A stretch of DNA of 64,000 nucleotides, taken from Corylus avellana. Lineage: Eukaryota; Streptophyta; Magnoliopsida; Fagales; Betulaceae. The DNA lies in assembly GCF_901000735.1 (NCBI RefSeq), contig NC_081547.1:29809382-29873381 (forward strand), in the 5' to 3' direction. The notes below the pieces were generated by a model. That model was not told the DNA's origin. It made no database searches and saw only the letters and a list, made by a program, of their open reading frames with translations. Of the stretch, positions 44,301-53,266 are shown in pieces (the stretch's first letter is position 1; each line of letters starts with the position of its first letter). Position numbers and translations under genes: made by a program.

Positions 44301-46175
44301 ATAACTGATATTTGTTACTAATTTTTCATGGTCACTCGTATGTTCAACTTTGATATATAATTGTCTCTGGATTGTCTTGTGCAGTTACAACCAAAAAGTA
44401 GTTCTTTGTTTGTGATAAAAATTAATTATTATGATTCATGGACATCAAATATTTGTCTCCCCCCCAAAACTTTTATGGAGTTACAATGCATTTCTTCAAT
44501 ACATAATACCAACTATTTTCTGTATTTATTTAAACCCTTCTTTAGCATTTAGTGCTATCTAGGGTCATGCAATCATAGGCTGTCATGTATTTTCTTTTCC
44601 CTTAACTCACATGTGGTTCAGCCGTTTTTGTCACTGTAATGCTTTCCTACCTGAATTAGAATGTTTTTTGGTAATGACCAGTCTTTGCTGCTCTCAGCTG
44701 GCAAACATTTACCAAAGCTATCTATACTTTAGTAATTGTTGCAGTAGGATTTCCTATCCTCGTTATAGATATCATGATTGCTGCTGTTTCTGACCTGCAT
44801 TTCAATGCTTCAAGCTCTTCTTGTCTAGCCTTTTAATTAGTAGAGCATGGATTGCTCAAATTGTCTCCTCAACTGCAGCTGTCTTTAATTACGTCCACAT
44901 ACATGTTATCTATTGTCTGAACCATGTTAGATTCATTTTTGGTTTATTCAACTCTGAAATAATCTGGTTTCTGATTTCTTTATCTAAGTAAAATTGTACT
45001 GACACGTTCTTTACTCTCATTACTATTGCAGTAGGAGTATTCAATTTTCACTCATTATCCTCCTTCTGGGTGTTGGGATTGCAACAGTCACTGATTTGCA
45101 ACTCAATGCTCTGGGTTCTGTCTTATCTCTCCTTGCAATTGTTACAACATGTGTGGCTCAAATTGTATCCTCAATGAAGTCACCTTAATTGAAGATTTAT
45201 CTAAACACTCTCACCTTTTATCATTAATCATTGAGACGTGCATCGTGTTAAATTAAAATAATTTAATCTTTCAAGGTACAGGAATTGATGCTATAGTCTC
45301 TTAACCTTTGCTAGCAATATTCTTGCATGGAGACCACACTTGTATTATATCTTGTTTAAGATCTTAATTAGTCCATTTCAGATGACCAATACCATCCAGA
45401 AGAATTTTAAGGTTTCTTCAACCCAACTTCTATATCAATCTTCTCCATATCAAGCAGGCACCTTGTTGATCTCTGGCCCATTTTTGGATGCGTTTTTGAC
45501 TAATCAAAATGTATTTGCATTCAAATATACAACTCAAGTACTGGTGAGAATAAAAAAATTCTGAAGCACCAAACCTTTTTTTTTCTTTTCCTTTTCTCCT
45601 TATCTTTCAATCTATTCTCAAATATTCACTTCCTCTATTACAGGTGTTCATCATTCTATCTTGCCTGATATCTGTCTCTGTAAATTTTAGCACATTTCTC
45701 GTAATTGGAAAGACATCTCCAGTCACCTATCAGGTTCTTGGACATTTGAAGACATGCCTGGTGTTGGCATTTGGTTATGTCTTGCTTCATGACCCATTTA
45801 GCTGGAGGAATATTTTAGGGATTTTGATTGCATTAATTGGGATGGTCCTATATTCTTATTTTTGCACTCGTGAGAGTCAGCAAAAAACTACTGAAGCAGC
45901 AGCACAATCAATTCAGGTTCTAGCCACTTTATTAATTCTTTTGTCTAATTCTAATAATATTTCATGCTTTGCTTCCTAGACATTTCATCCACCATTTGTT
46001 AAAATTTGTGCCAGCGTGCTTTATGAAACCTTTTCCTTTATGTTCTGAATGATGCCAGATAGTGGAAGGTGAATCTGATCCTCTGCTGAATGCTGAAAAT
46101 GGTAAAGGTGGATCAACTGATGCTGTTGTCCCAAAAGCCCCTGTATGGAAGTCAAACAAAGATTTGGATGCATGA
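41394..46175 (+). CDS. UXT-type UDP-xylose (nucleotide-sugar) transporter
   Basis: Golgi-type nucleotide-sugar transporter of the drug/metabolite transporter (TPT) group, most like plant UXT proteins that import UDP-xylose for wall polymer synthesis. Exons are 41394-41514, 43455-43639, 43750-43817, 45032-45164, 45382-45543, 45644-45916 and 46059-46175, giving 352 residues. Matches include GALTLSVVSSVSIVICNKAL, FATTLTSWHLLVTFCSLHVA, GILNGISIGLLNLSLGFNSV, GFYQMTKLAIIPCTVFLETL, TDLQLNALGSVLSLLAI and VIGKTSPVTYQVLGHLKTCL. The Lys of MTKLAIIP and the KTSPVTYQVLGHLKT block are family hallmarks. About ten membrane helices are expected, with both tails cytosolic. The C-terminal tail is hydrophilic. 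The second half is slightly unusual (SSPYQAGTLLISG, TNQNVFAFKYT) but intact. Intron 1 (1.9 kb) holds a MITE and a LINE tail; intron 3 (1.2 kb) holds a tandem duplication and a decayed copy of exon 4. Confidence 0.93.
42146..42325. mobile_element. imperfect foldback MITE in UXT intron 1
   Basis: The left end AAATGCTAGATATTATAATT (42146) and the inverse at the right end (GGTATCTAACATTATT, to 42325) form imperfect terminal inverted repeats, both followed inward by TTCTAT-type sequence and a GACGT motif. About 180 bp, no coding capacity. No clear target duplication was found. Confidence 0.5.
42448..42553 (+). mobile_element. 5'-truncated LINE 3' end with 17-bp target duplication
   Basis: A 106-bp fragment containing TAGGTGTTTCCTCTTGTATA, GGATTGCGCCCC and TTACTTATCG, and ending in a run of 12 A, resembles the 3' ends of plant L1-type LINEs. 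It is flanked by 17-bp repeats with one mismatch: ACTTATTGATACATAAG at 42431-42447 and ACTTATTGATAAATAAG at 42554-42570. Confidence 0.8.
44073..44320 (+). repeat. tandem duplication, about 125-bp unit, in UXT intron 3
   Basis: Two units start CAGCCTCCTGTTTATGATTG at 44073 and 44198 and run in parallel through TATCCCAAGGAATGGG, GAAAACCAT, TCCTATTTTGTTTTTAATGC and GATATTTGTTAC. They differ by a few substitutions and one indel, suggesting a fairly recent event. Confidence 0.9.
44745..44862 (+). pseudogene. decayed duplicate of UXT exon 4
   Basis: This intronic segment repeats the exon 4 context. TTGTTGCAGTAGGA at its left edge matches the real acceptor TATTGCAGTAGGAG (45031), and GGATTGCTCAAATTGTCTCC at its right edge matches GTGGCTCAAATTGTATCC at the real donor (45164). 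Inside, one frame reads SDLHFNAS where the real exon has TDLQLNAL. It is 118 bp against 133 bp, with frameshifts and stops, so it cannot code for the transporter segment. Confidence 0.75.
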
Positions 46176-46854
46176 AGGATTTTCATACACCTAAGAGAAG
46201 CAGTTGAAACTTGAGATTAATGATGATATCTGTGGCATAAAAGGTTTTCCATGACTTCTCAAATTTGCACAGGTGTGAGCCCTTCTTTTCCTTACGCGTG
46301 GTTTAGTGGTATATTAAGTTGATATTCCGATAATTAGATCAAATGAGGAATGAATATAGTGGGTATTGTTGTTTTTCCTGACAAACAAATACGGTTCAGC
46401 TTTGTAATCAATTTTTAATGAAATTTTATCATCTGTTATATGAAAAATTGAATTCTCTGCATTCTTTAATGAAATATAAGTTTTGCATTGGGTTGTTTAT
46501 TATTATTCATTTATAGACGAGGATATTAGCCTTATTTTTTTGGGTCCATGGAGGCCACTTGGACCTATGGGCTAAAAAATACGAAGTAGCCTTCTCCCAC
46601 ACTTGGATTTGATCCAGGGTCTATGGTATGATCTTGTTCCATATCTGCTTTACTATATTTAATACCCTTATCTTCTCTTCAAATAAAAATCTGACAATAA
46701 AGTAGACAAGAAAAAAAAAAAGGAAAAAAAAAGAGAGGAAGGGGGAAGGAGGAGGGGGGTAACAATAAGAGGATATTTATGGCTTTAGAAAGTCTACAAC
46801 TATCTCATCTCATGATACAAGGAGTTTATTTTTGCAACCTGTAGAGACCGAAAA
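46176..46854. other. convergent intergenic between UXT and MATE genes
   Basis: Both 3' UTRs lie here. TAATGAAATATAAG- and AATGAAATTTT-like AT-rich signals occur at about 46415-46480. A purine-rich low-complexity tract (A and G only) spans about 46708-46760. A segment at 46540-46625 looks repetitive but was not assigned to a family. Confidence 0.4.
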
Positions 46855-48357
46855 TCAGCTAAGGAGATTGGCTTCCAAATCATTATGGTCACTTTCAGTG
46901 GCCTGAGTGAGTTCCTTGGCCCTCTTAGCTTGGTGCTTCCAATCAGTTGAAACCAAAGTATAGATCATCATGCACAAGCATGAAATCTGAGCTGCTGCAA
47001 GACCAAACCACAACCCCATAAAGCCCATCTTGAGTCTAAAACTCATGAGAGCTGCAACTGGCAAACCAATTAGGTAGAAAGAGCCAAAATTAATACAAGC
47101 ACCCACCTTTGCCCGTGCAGAGCCTATGAGGATTCCACATGCAGCTGTCTGGGGACAATTACCTAGCTCACAAAAGCCTAATATGGGAAGGGCGATTGAT
47201 GTTAAAGCAAGTACATGTGGTTCACGTGTAAACAGCTTGCCCCACTCATCCCTCACTGCAACTGTGAAAGCGAAAGCCAGAAGGCTGCAGACAACTGCCA
47301 CAATGAGTCCAATTATGGTTGTCCGCCGCGCCCGTGCAGGCTGCCCAGCCCCCAACTCGTGGCCAACACACGTTGTTAAACCCAAGCTAAGAGAGTGCGG
47401 AAACACATAGATCAATCCTGTTGTTTGTATCAGGACTCCCATTGCAGCCACGCTTGCCTGTGGATCACTAAGTAGGCCACACAGTAGCAGCATTATTTCA
47501 TACCACCACCACTCCAAACAGACAGCGAGTACACTTGGCACCGCAAGGGCTAGCAATGGTTGCCAGCCTTGAGAGCATAAACTTTTTGCTTTCCCATCCC
47601 AAGGTTTTAGTGCTGTCCTTGATTGGAAAAGGTATACTAGCAAACCAACGTACAAGTTTAAGGTAGTCCAGGCTGAGGCTAGAGCAACACCCTTCGTCCC
47701 CATATTTAGATATGTTACAAGGCAGTAATTGATAGGGAGATGGAGAATCATGGCACAAACAGCAGATACAGTGAGGGGTTTGGTTAGACTTTGTGTCCTT
47801 AAGAAGATCCTTAAGGGATGGAGGAGAGCTTGGGCTAGCAAATCAGGAAGGGAATATGTTATATAAACCTTGGCCACAGATGTAATGTTTCGATCCTGAC
47901 CTAACCATATAAGGATGGGCTCCATGTTTAACCACAATAGAGAAATCGGAATCACTGCAAGAAAGAGGAGACAGAGAGTCCTTTTATATGTTTGGCAGAG
48001 AACTTCCCATTTTTTGGCTCCATAAGCTTGACAACATATTGGTTCCATCCCCATGGCCAGGCCTTTCAGAACAGAGTAGCCTGTGATATTGGCAAATCCA
48101 ATTGAAAGTGAGCCCCCAGCTAACTCAGTGTTCCCAAGATGTCCCAAGAATAACATAGAGATGATCGACTTGGGGTATAAAAGCAGGCTTGATACTACTA
48201 TGGGGCATGCAATTTTACAAAGTGATATCAGCTCCTCTGCTACCTGCATTAAGTCAATCACAATATTAGGTAACTCAAAAATGTTGACATGTGAGCACTC
48301 TTGGATTAAAGTTTGCAAAATGCGATGGGTTGTAAGGCATTTGTTCAAAATTGACAT
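46855..48357 (-). CDS. MATE efflux transporter (plant DETOXIFICATION family)
   Basis: Multidrug and toxin extrusion antiporter of the plant DTX48-56-like group, with 12 expected membrane helices. The core runs from about 48243 (VAEELISLCKIACPIVV) to the TAA/TAG-type stop at 46855, about 462 residues in one exon. Hallmarks are SIISMLFLGHLGNTELAGGS, LAMGMEPICCQAYGAKKWEV, LLHPLRIFLRTQSLTKPLT, CLEWWWYEIMLLLCGLLSDP and ANCPQT-like GNCPQTAACGILIGSARAK. The tail is hydrophilic (ESDHNDLEANLLS). The frame stays open back to an ATG at 48357, but the first 38 residues are unlike MATE N-termini. An acceptor-like TTAATGCAG|GTAGCAG at 48243/48244 and a donor-like ATTATG|GTATGTC at 48361/48360 suggest a 115-nt intron, with a short upstream exon ending SAFFCMVISFLSIM. 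The true start is therefore uncertain; the core call is firm. Confidence 0.9.
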   Translation of the reverse strand: MSILNKCLTTHRILQTLIQECSHVNIFELPNIVIDLMQVAEELISLCKIACPIVVSSLLLYPKSIISMLFLGHLGNTELAGGSLSIGFANITGYSVLKGLAMGMEPICCQAYGAKKWEVLCQTYKRTLCLLFLAVIPISLLWLNMEPILIWLGQDRNITSVAKVYITYSLPDLLAQALLHPLRIFLRTQSLTKPLTVSAVCAMILHLPINYCLVTYLNMGTKGVALASAWTTLNLYVGLLVYLFQSRTALKPWDGKAKSLCSQGWQPLLALAVPSVLAVCLEWWWYEIMLLLCGLLSDPQASVAAMGVLIQTTGLIYVFPHSLSLGLTTCVGHELGAGQPARARRTTIIGLIVAVVCSLLAFAFTVAVRDEWGKLFTREPHVLALTSIALPILGFCELGNCPQTAACGILIGSARAKVGACINFGSFYLIGLPVAALMSFRLKMGFMGLWFGLAAAQISCLCMMIYTLVSTDWKHQAKRAKELTQATESDHNDLEANLLS

Positions 48358-50500
48358 ACCATAATGCTAAGAAAACTGATAACCATGCAGAAAAATGCAC
48401 TTCTTTTCTCAAATATTCCTGTCGGTGGGATGAACACGCTTTTTACTGTTTTGAAATAATTAGGGTTTTCTTGGATTCTCCCTTAACACCTCCTTCAGAT
48501 TAGGATACTCTTGTAACCCCAGAACCATCCCTTACTGGACCATTATTGCCTATAACATGAATACCTTGAAATACGCCTCCATAAGTCAATGTACTCTGTT
48601 CCAGCCTCAAAATAGATGATACTCACCATAAAAGTATCAAAAGAAAAATTGGTTCTGTATTATCAATGGAGAAGCACACCGCCAAGCACGTGGTAGGCAG
48701 TTGCAGAAGCTGACAAATGTGGGTAGTTGGAATTTATTCATTCAATGAAATTTGTGGCAATACAATCACGTGTCAAACGCATCCTAGTCAAGCTTAGGAG
48801 GGCTTTTTGGTGAGATGAAATAGTGATTTTGCTTCATCTGTTTGGAAAGATATCGCATCTATATTTGCCAACCTGGTCACAAGCAAGTGATTGGAATTGT
48901 TGCCATTTATTGTCCTAGATTTTACTTTTGTATAATTGCACCATCTTTATTCCTACCTTCCCTCTTTGGCATCTTGCAGTTTACTAATTATGGCTTTCAA
49001 TGGGTTGAAATCCTTGTTTATGTTGGTGAATGGATATCCAGGCTGTGAATCATACCATACAATAGTTTGATCATGGAATTAACCATTGGTGTGGACAGCG
49101 GCTCTCTGAATTGTTTTGAGATATTCTATTGGAAGTCTAATACACCATTGCATGTAAATTAGTGTTTGGACCCTGGAAATTTTTTGTAGAACTCTTGATG
49201 GTTGATTTTTGGTGTATTTGGATGATTTTGTGTATCAATGTTTTCAGTAAGCTTCAAATAGGCTTTGATAAGAATGCTTTGCGCTTGTTTATCATGTTAT
49301 AGGGATAGTCTGATTCTCTTGAAACTTACTCAAGATGGGGAAATCATAAGTTGGTGTTAGGTGAGGAAAAAGACTATTGCCAAAAGATGGCAATTTTGAG
49401 TAGTTTCATTGAAGTTGGACAGCTTTCAGTTGAAATGCCGCAGACGCCAAGTAACTTTGATAATAATGTGGTCCGTCCTATAGTTGACTTCTCTCTTGCT
49501 GAATCTGTCAAGATTTGGTTTTTGGTCCTGTGATGATTTTACTAAATTTTGCATTGCATTTACTCATCTGCCATCAGCAAATTAGATCTATAGTGCTGGA
49601 CCACAAATTATGTGCTTTGCATCGTTTGGGTTGTCTCCAGATTTTGCAACACAAATTCTAAAGGGAAGCTAAACAAAGGGGACTGCTTTGTTTTGGTCCC
49701 AATTACTAACTGCAAAAACCTTTTTGTGGTGTACATCAGACTGATACTCCTTGGGTCACGTGAGAGAATTTTTACTTTCATATATATGTTTCTTACCATG
49801 TAATTGTTATTCTTTGGGAAGAAGCTGTTCACATTAAATACGATGGCTTGGGGTGGCAGCATTTGTGGTGATTAATCCACATATAAAGGAACACAAGGTG
49901 AATGGGGAATTGAGAGATACCCCAGTTGAGGTTGCTAGAATGCTAGTATACCTGCTACGCTTTTGCTGGAAACTGAGGGGAAAATCAAGGCAAGAATTGC
50001 TTGGAAGTTGGTTGCAAAGCCAGAGAGGGAGAGAATCCGGCTCAGAGGGAGCAAGCTCAAATAGGAATTCCCAGACCGGGAAAAGAAAAGACATTTAGCC
50101 TAGGAAATTTAATTACACACAACAAATATTATTAACTTGATGGCATAAATAGGAAACTTTATATTTGCATAATACGATGGTGACCTTTTTGGCCCTTATG
50201 ATTTTTAGTCAAATGTATGTGTGTCCATATATGCATGCGCGTGCGAACGAGATACGAGATGACGAACCAAGTTCCTTGTCCTTGTCTATCTCAATTGAGT
50301 TCTACTTGCCCATGCCATGCCCCTTTGACTTAAAGAAGAAATAGAATACCCAAATATAATATGATTGAAAATAACTTTGTTTATGTTTGTTAATATTGTA
50401 TTGGGGAGCTTTCTTTTTCTTTTTTCTTTTTTTTTTCTTGGGAAAAAGTGGGTCTAACGTGACATAGAAGTGAATTTTTTTTTTTTTTGGGTGTGTTCTA
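48358..50500. other. MATE upstream region and uncharacterised intergenic DNA
   Basis: The first 100-150 bases may hold the first MATE exon (in-frame open reading 48361 to about 48478, minus). Further on, open frames at 48842-49048, 49351-49533 and 49853-50098 (plus) have no recognised motifs. Poly-T tracts occur at about 50409-50438 and 50476-50488. Confidence 0.4.
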
Positions 50501-50554
50501 AAGAATGATTTGTGTTTTTGGTTGTTTGAGTAGAGATATTAATTCGTATTCGCA

Positions 50555-50865
50555 TGTCAGGTTCAAGCCGCTTTGATGCATTGATATAGTACTATATATG
50601 TCAATTTTAACTTGACCCATTTAATTAAACGGGTTGGACCATTCAACTCTAATCTACTAATTTCGTGTTGGGTTTCACGGGTAGTGTAAAAAATTGGCAG
50701 TCCTTATGTTGGTTGTTGGGTTTGAGTCGTCCTAAGACATTGCTATAAGATTATAGTCAATTTTAACTCAACCCATTTAATTAAATAGGTCCAATTCATC
50801 AACCATAACCCATTAATTCTTTGTTGGGTCTCTGTTGAGTTTGCAAGTCGAATAAAAAATTGTCA
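50555..50865. repeat. tandem pair of about 156-bp GGGTT-rich repeats
   Basis: Two diverged units share TCAATTTTAACTYRACCCAT, TTTAATTAAA, GGTYSGACCATTC-like sequence, CCCATTAATT/CTACTAATTT, TGTTGGGT and AAAAAATTG. Equivalent positions are 50601 and 50757, a period of about 156. A related single fragment lies near 21365-21490. The class is unknown; it may be a dispersed non-autonomous element duplicated here. Confidence 0.6.
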
Positions 50866-53266
50866 AACCTTTTCTTTGAGTTAAGAACAGATAATAAAGT
50901 AATCAACATAAGAGAAAATAAGTGGAGAGGAAGTGGGACCTTGATCTTGAGCTGCCACCTAAAGATTTTTCCTTCTGCTCTTTCTATGTTGTCACCGCCA
51001 CTTCTATCCCCATTTTTTGAAAGGTTATTATGTGACACTGCTTGGGATTCGGTTGAAGTGTCCATTGTCAAAGATGTTGCTATGGAAGAGACTAACACAA
51101 TGAAGTCTAGCTTGTTCCCATGCCATTTTATATACAGTTGCGCATGCTTGTGGAAAGCAGAGTCCACTATAGAGCAACCTAAATGTTCTCGAATGAGTAT
51201 TGTCGCCTTCGATACAGAATGACAGTCTGTCTCTGGTTCGTGTCTATGCAAAAATATTTGAAGCATTAGTAGAAAAAGATTGGAGTAGGGGAGTTGGGAG
51301 ACGAAAACAAAGGTGAAAGGGTCAAGAAATATGTCTCCCTCTGCTATGAAAACTCTGTTTTATGGTAAAGTACAGAAATATGATGTTATTTTAGAAGCAG
51401 TGAGAAGATCACATACTTTAATAATTAGCTAGACCCGAAGCTGGCTACAAACTTAGAACTATATGGATGCCAATAGATTGCCATTGGCGTACTCCCTTGT
51501 TCATACCGGTCTGGTTGAGTGTTCGGGCGGCCATCTTGGGTTGGTCAAATAGTCAATCTCTTTTTTTAAAAAAAAAAAAAAATTAATTATTTTTATTTTT
51601 ATTTTTTATATAAGTAAAGCTCTACATTTATGATGTCAGTGATGATGCCAACCCACTTATTCTTAAATTGAGCCTCTAAGGCTCTGGGCGGGGCCCGTTA
51701 TTTATGGCTTATCTTGTTTGAAGATGAGCCTGAATTGAAAAGCCTTCAAGAAGATCTTGTTTAGCTTTCAGAATATTAAGGCCCAGTCTTATTTTCTTTT
51801 CTCTAAGCAAAAGAAAAAAATCTTTTTTTTCTTTCTTTTCTCTAAGCAGAAAGAGATACATAATAGGAAAAAAAAAAGGGCAAAAAGAGATACAAAATAA
51901 CGAATTTTAAAGTTTCTTAAATTTTATTAAAAGTTCATAGATAAGCCATGATAATGCAGTTGATCGCACCATAAATTTTAGGCAACAAATGCCCAAAAGA
52001 AAGAGTAAGAACGGTCGAAACTTTGCTAAGGTGTTAGGGGAAAAAATCCTTGATACTTTAAGTTAATAAGGATAAAATTGTTAAGAGAGTAGGAACTCGA
52101 CTGATTATAATAAAAATGTACTTGAAATGATTGTATGCCTTCCATATATGTGAAGTGTCTACTAACAGGTACTGTCTTGACCGAAATCTGTATTCTTGTT
52201 GATGGGCTACAACACTACTCGAACATGGCAATTTTTTTGCTTGCTAGTAAGTTGCAACCGTTGTCAGTTGTATCACATTACATGTTTATAGTCATACTAA
52301 ACACATTATCAAGTTTCTTGCCACGAATAATGGGACTTTAAAGATAAAATAGCAAGGCAATTATCCTTTGAGCCACATTCGTCGTTTTTGTTTTTTTTTT
52401 GGTAGGCACTTTCTTTGTTGTTTTTAAAGCAATTATTATGTTGGCACATTAACTTCTATTGCCCGATCAAGATCCACAATGAACTTGATTATCTCGGGCC
52501 AAATCATGAGCTCTCGAGCCTTTATTTTAAAAATGAGCTGATCAAATGAATATTTAGTATATCAAGCAAAAAATATATATTAAATTATTAATGTCGTGCG
52601 CCAAATTTCCGAATTTTTGTGATTTTTTTTTTTAATAAAATGAATTTTTATTAACCACTTGACAATTTATGTGCCAAAAAAAAAAAACAAGACTAAAATT
52701 GCCCTTTCCAACTTTGGAAAGAGAACACAGGAAAAATAACAAAAATAAGAGTAATAAGGCTCTTCATGTCTATTTATCTTACTCATTTTACACGGCATTT
52801 TCTTTAAGTATGACATATCATATTTTAAGTGGCTTTTCATATCAACCACCTTAAAAATAATCACTTAAAATGCGTTACATCAGCCGTTGTGATATGAATG
52901 TAATAAATAAGTGTGAAAAGTAATATTACTCAAAAATGAAATATCGACTCGTTGATATACTAAAAAGTGAAAACTGATAAATCTTATTGTTGTATATTTG
53001 TTTGCAATTTTATAAAATATTTAAAAGTAAATACTTTTAAATTATGGACCCTTAAATGTTTTAGGAAAGTCGTAAAAATTATCTTCATAGTGATATTTAT
53101 GTGCCTAATCTATGGTCGCATTTCCGAGTTCCGCACCCAGAGTGGATCAGTCTGTGTCTTGTTCAACCGTATTTCTATTTTATGTTTATATAAGTAATCC
53201 CCACTGCTTCTCCTCTCATTTGTCACTACCATTTTTCATTTTCCTTCGGCGCTCTTTGATTTCCCA
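50866..53266. other. intergenic upstream of MnSOD gene
   Basis: AT-rich DNA with homopolymer runs (51561-51582, 51821-51842, 52389-52399, 52622-52633, 52676-52687). Overlapping opposite-strand open frames at 50799-51266 have no recognisable protein family. The last 100 bases carry the MnSOD core promoter and leader. Confidence 0.4.
53185..53194 (+). promoter_or_regulatory. TATA element of the MnSOD gene
   Basis: TTTATATAAG lies 73 nt before the start codon, followed by a C/T-rich stretch (CTTCTCCTCTCATTTGTC) typical of plant transcription starts. This implies a leader of about 40 nt. Confidence 0.6.

Noticed and set aside
46540..46625. Possible further SINE (GGATCAAATCC-like box on the minus strand)
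   Set aside because: No A-rich tail or target duplication was found, and no second copy in the window.
49853..50098. 81-codon frame with a Ser/Gly/Arg-rich tail
   Set aside because: No motif recognised, and acceptor-like sequence at its start has no partner exon; not supported as a gene.
50799..51266. 155-codon minus-strand frame with an overlapping 120-codon plus-strand frame
   Set aside because: Opposing long frames in the same DNA with no family match; one end overlaps the 50.5-kb repeat.
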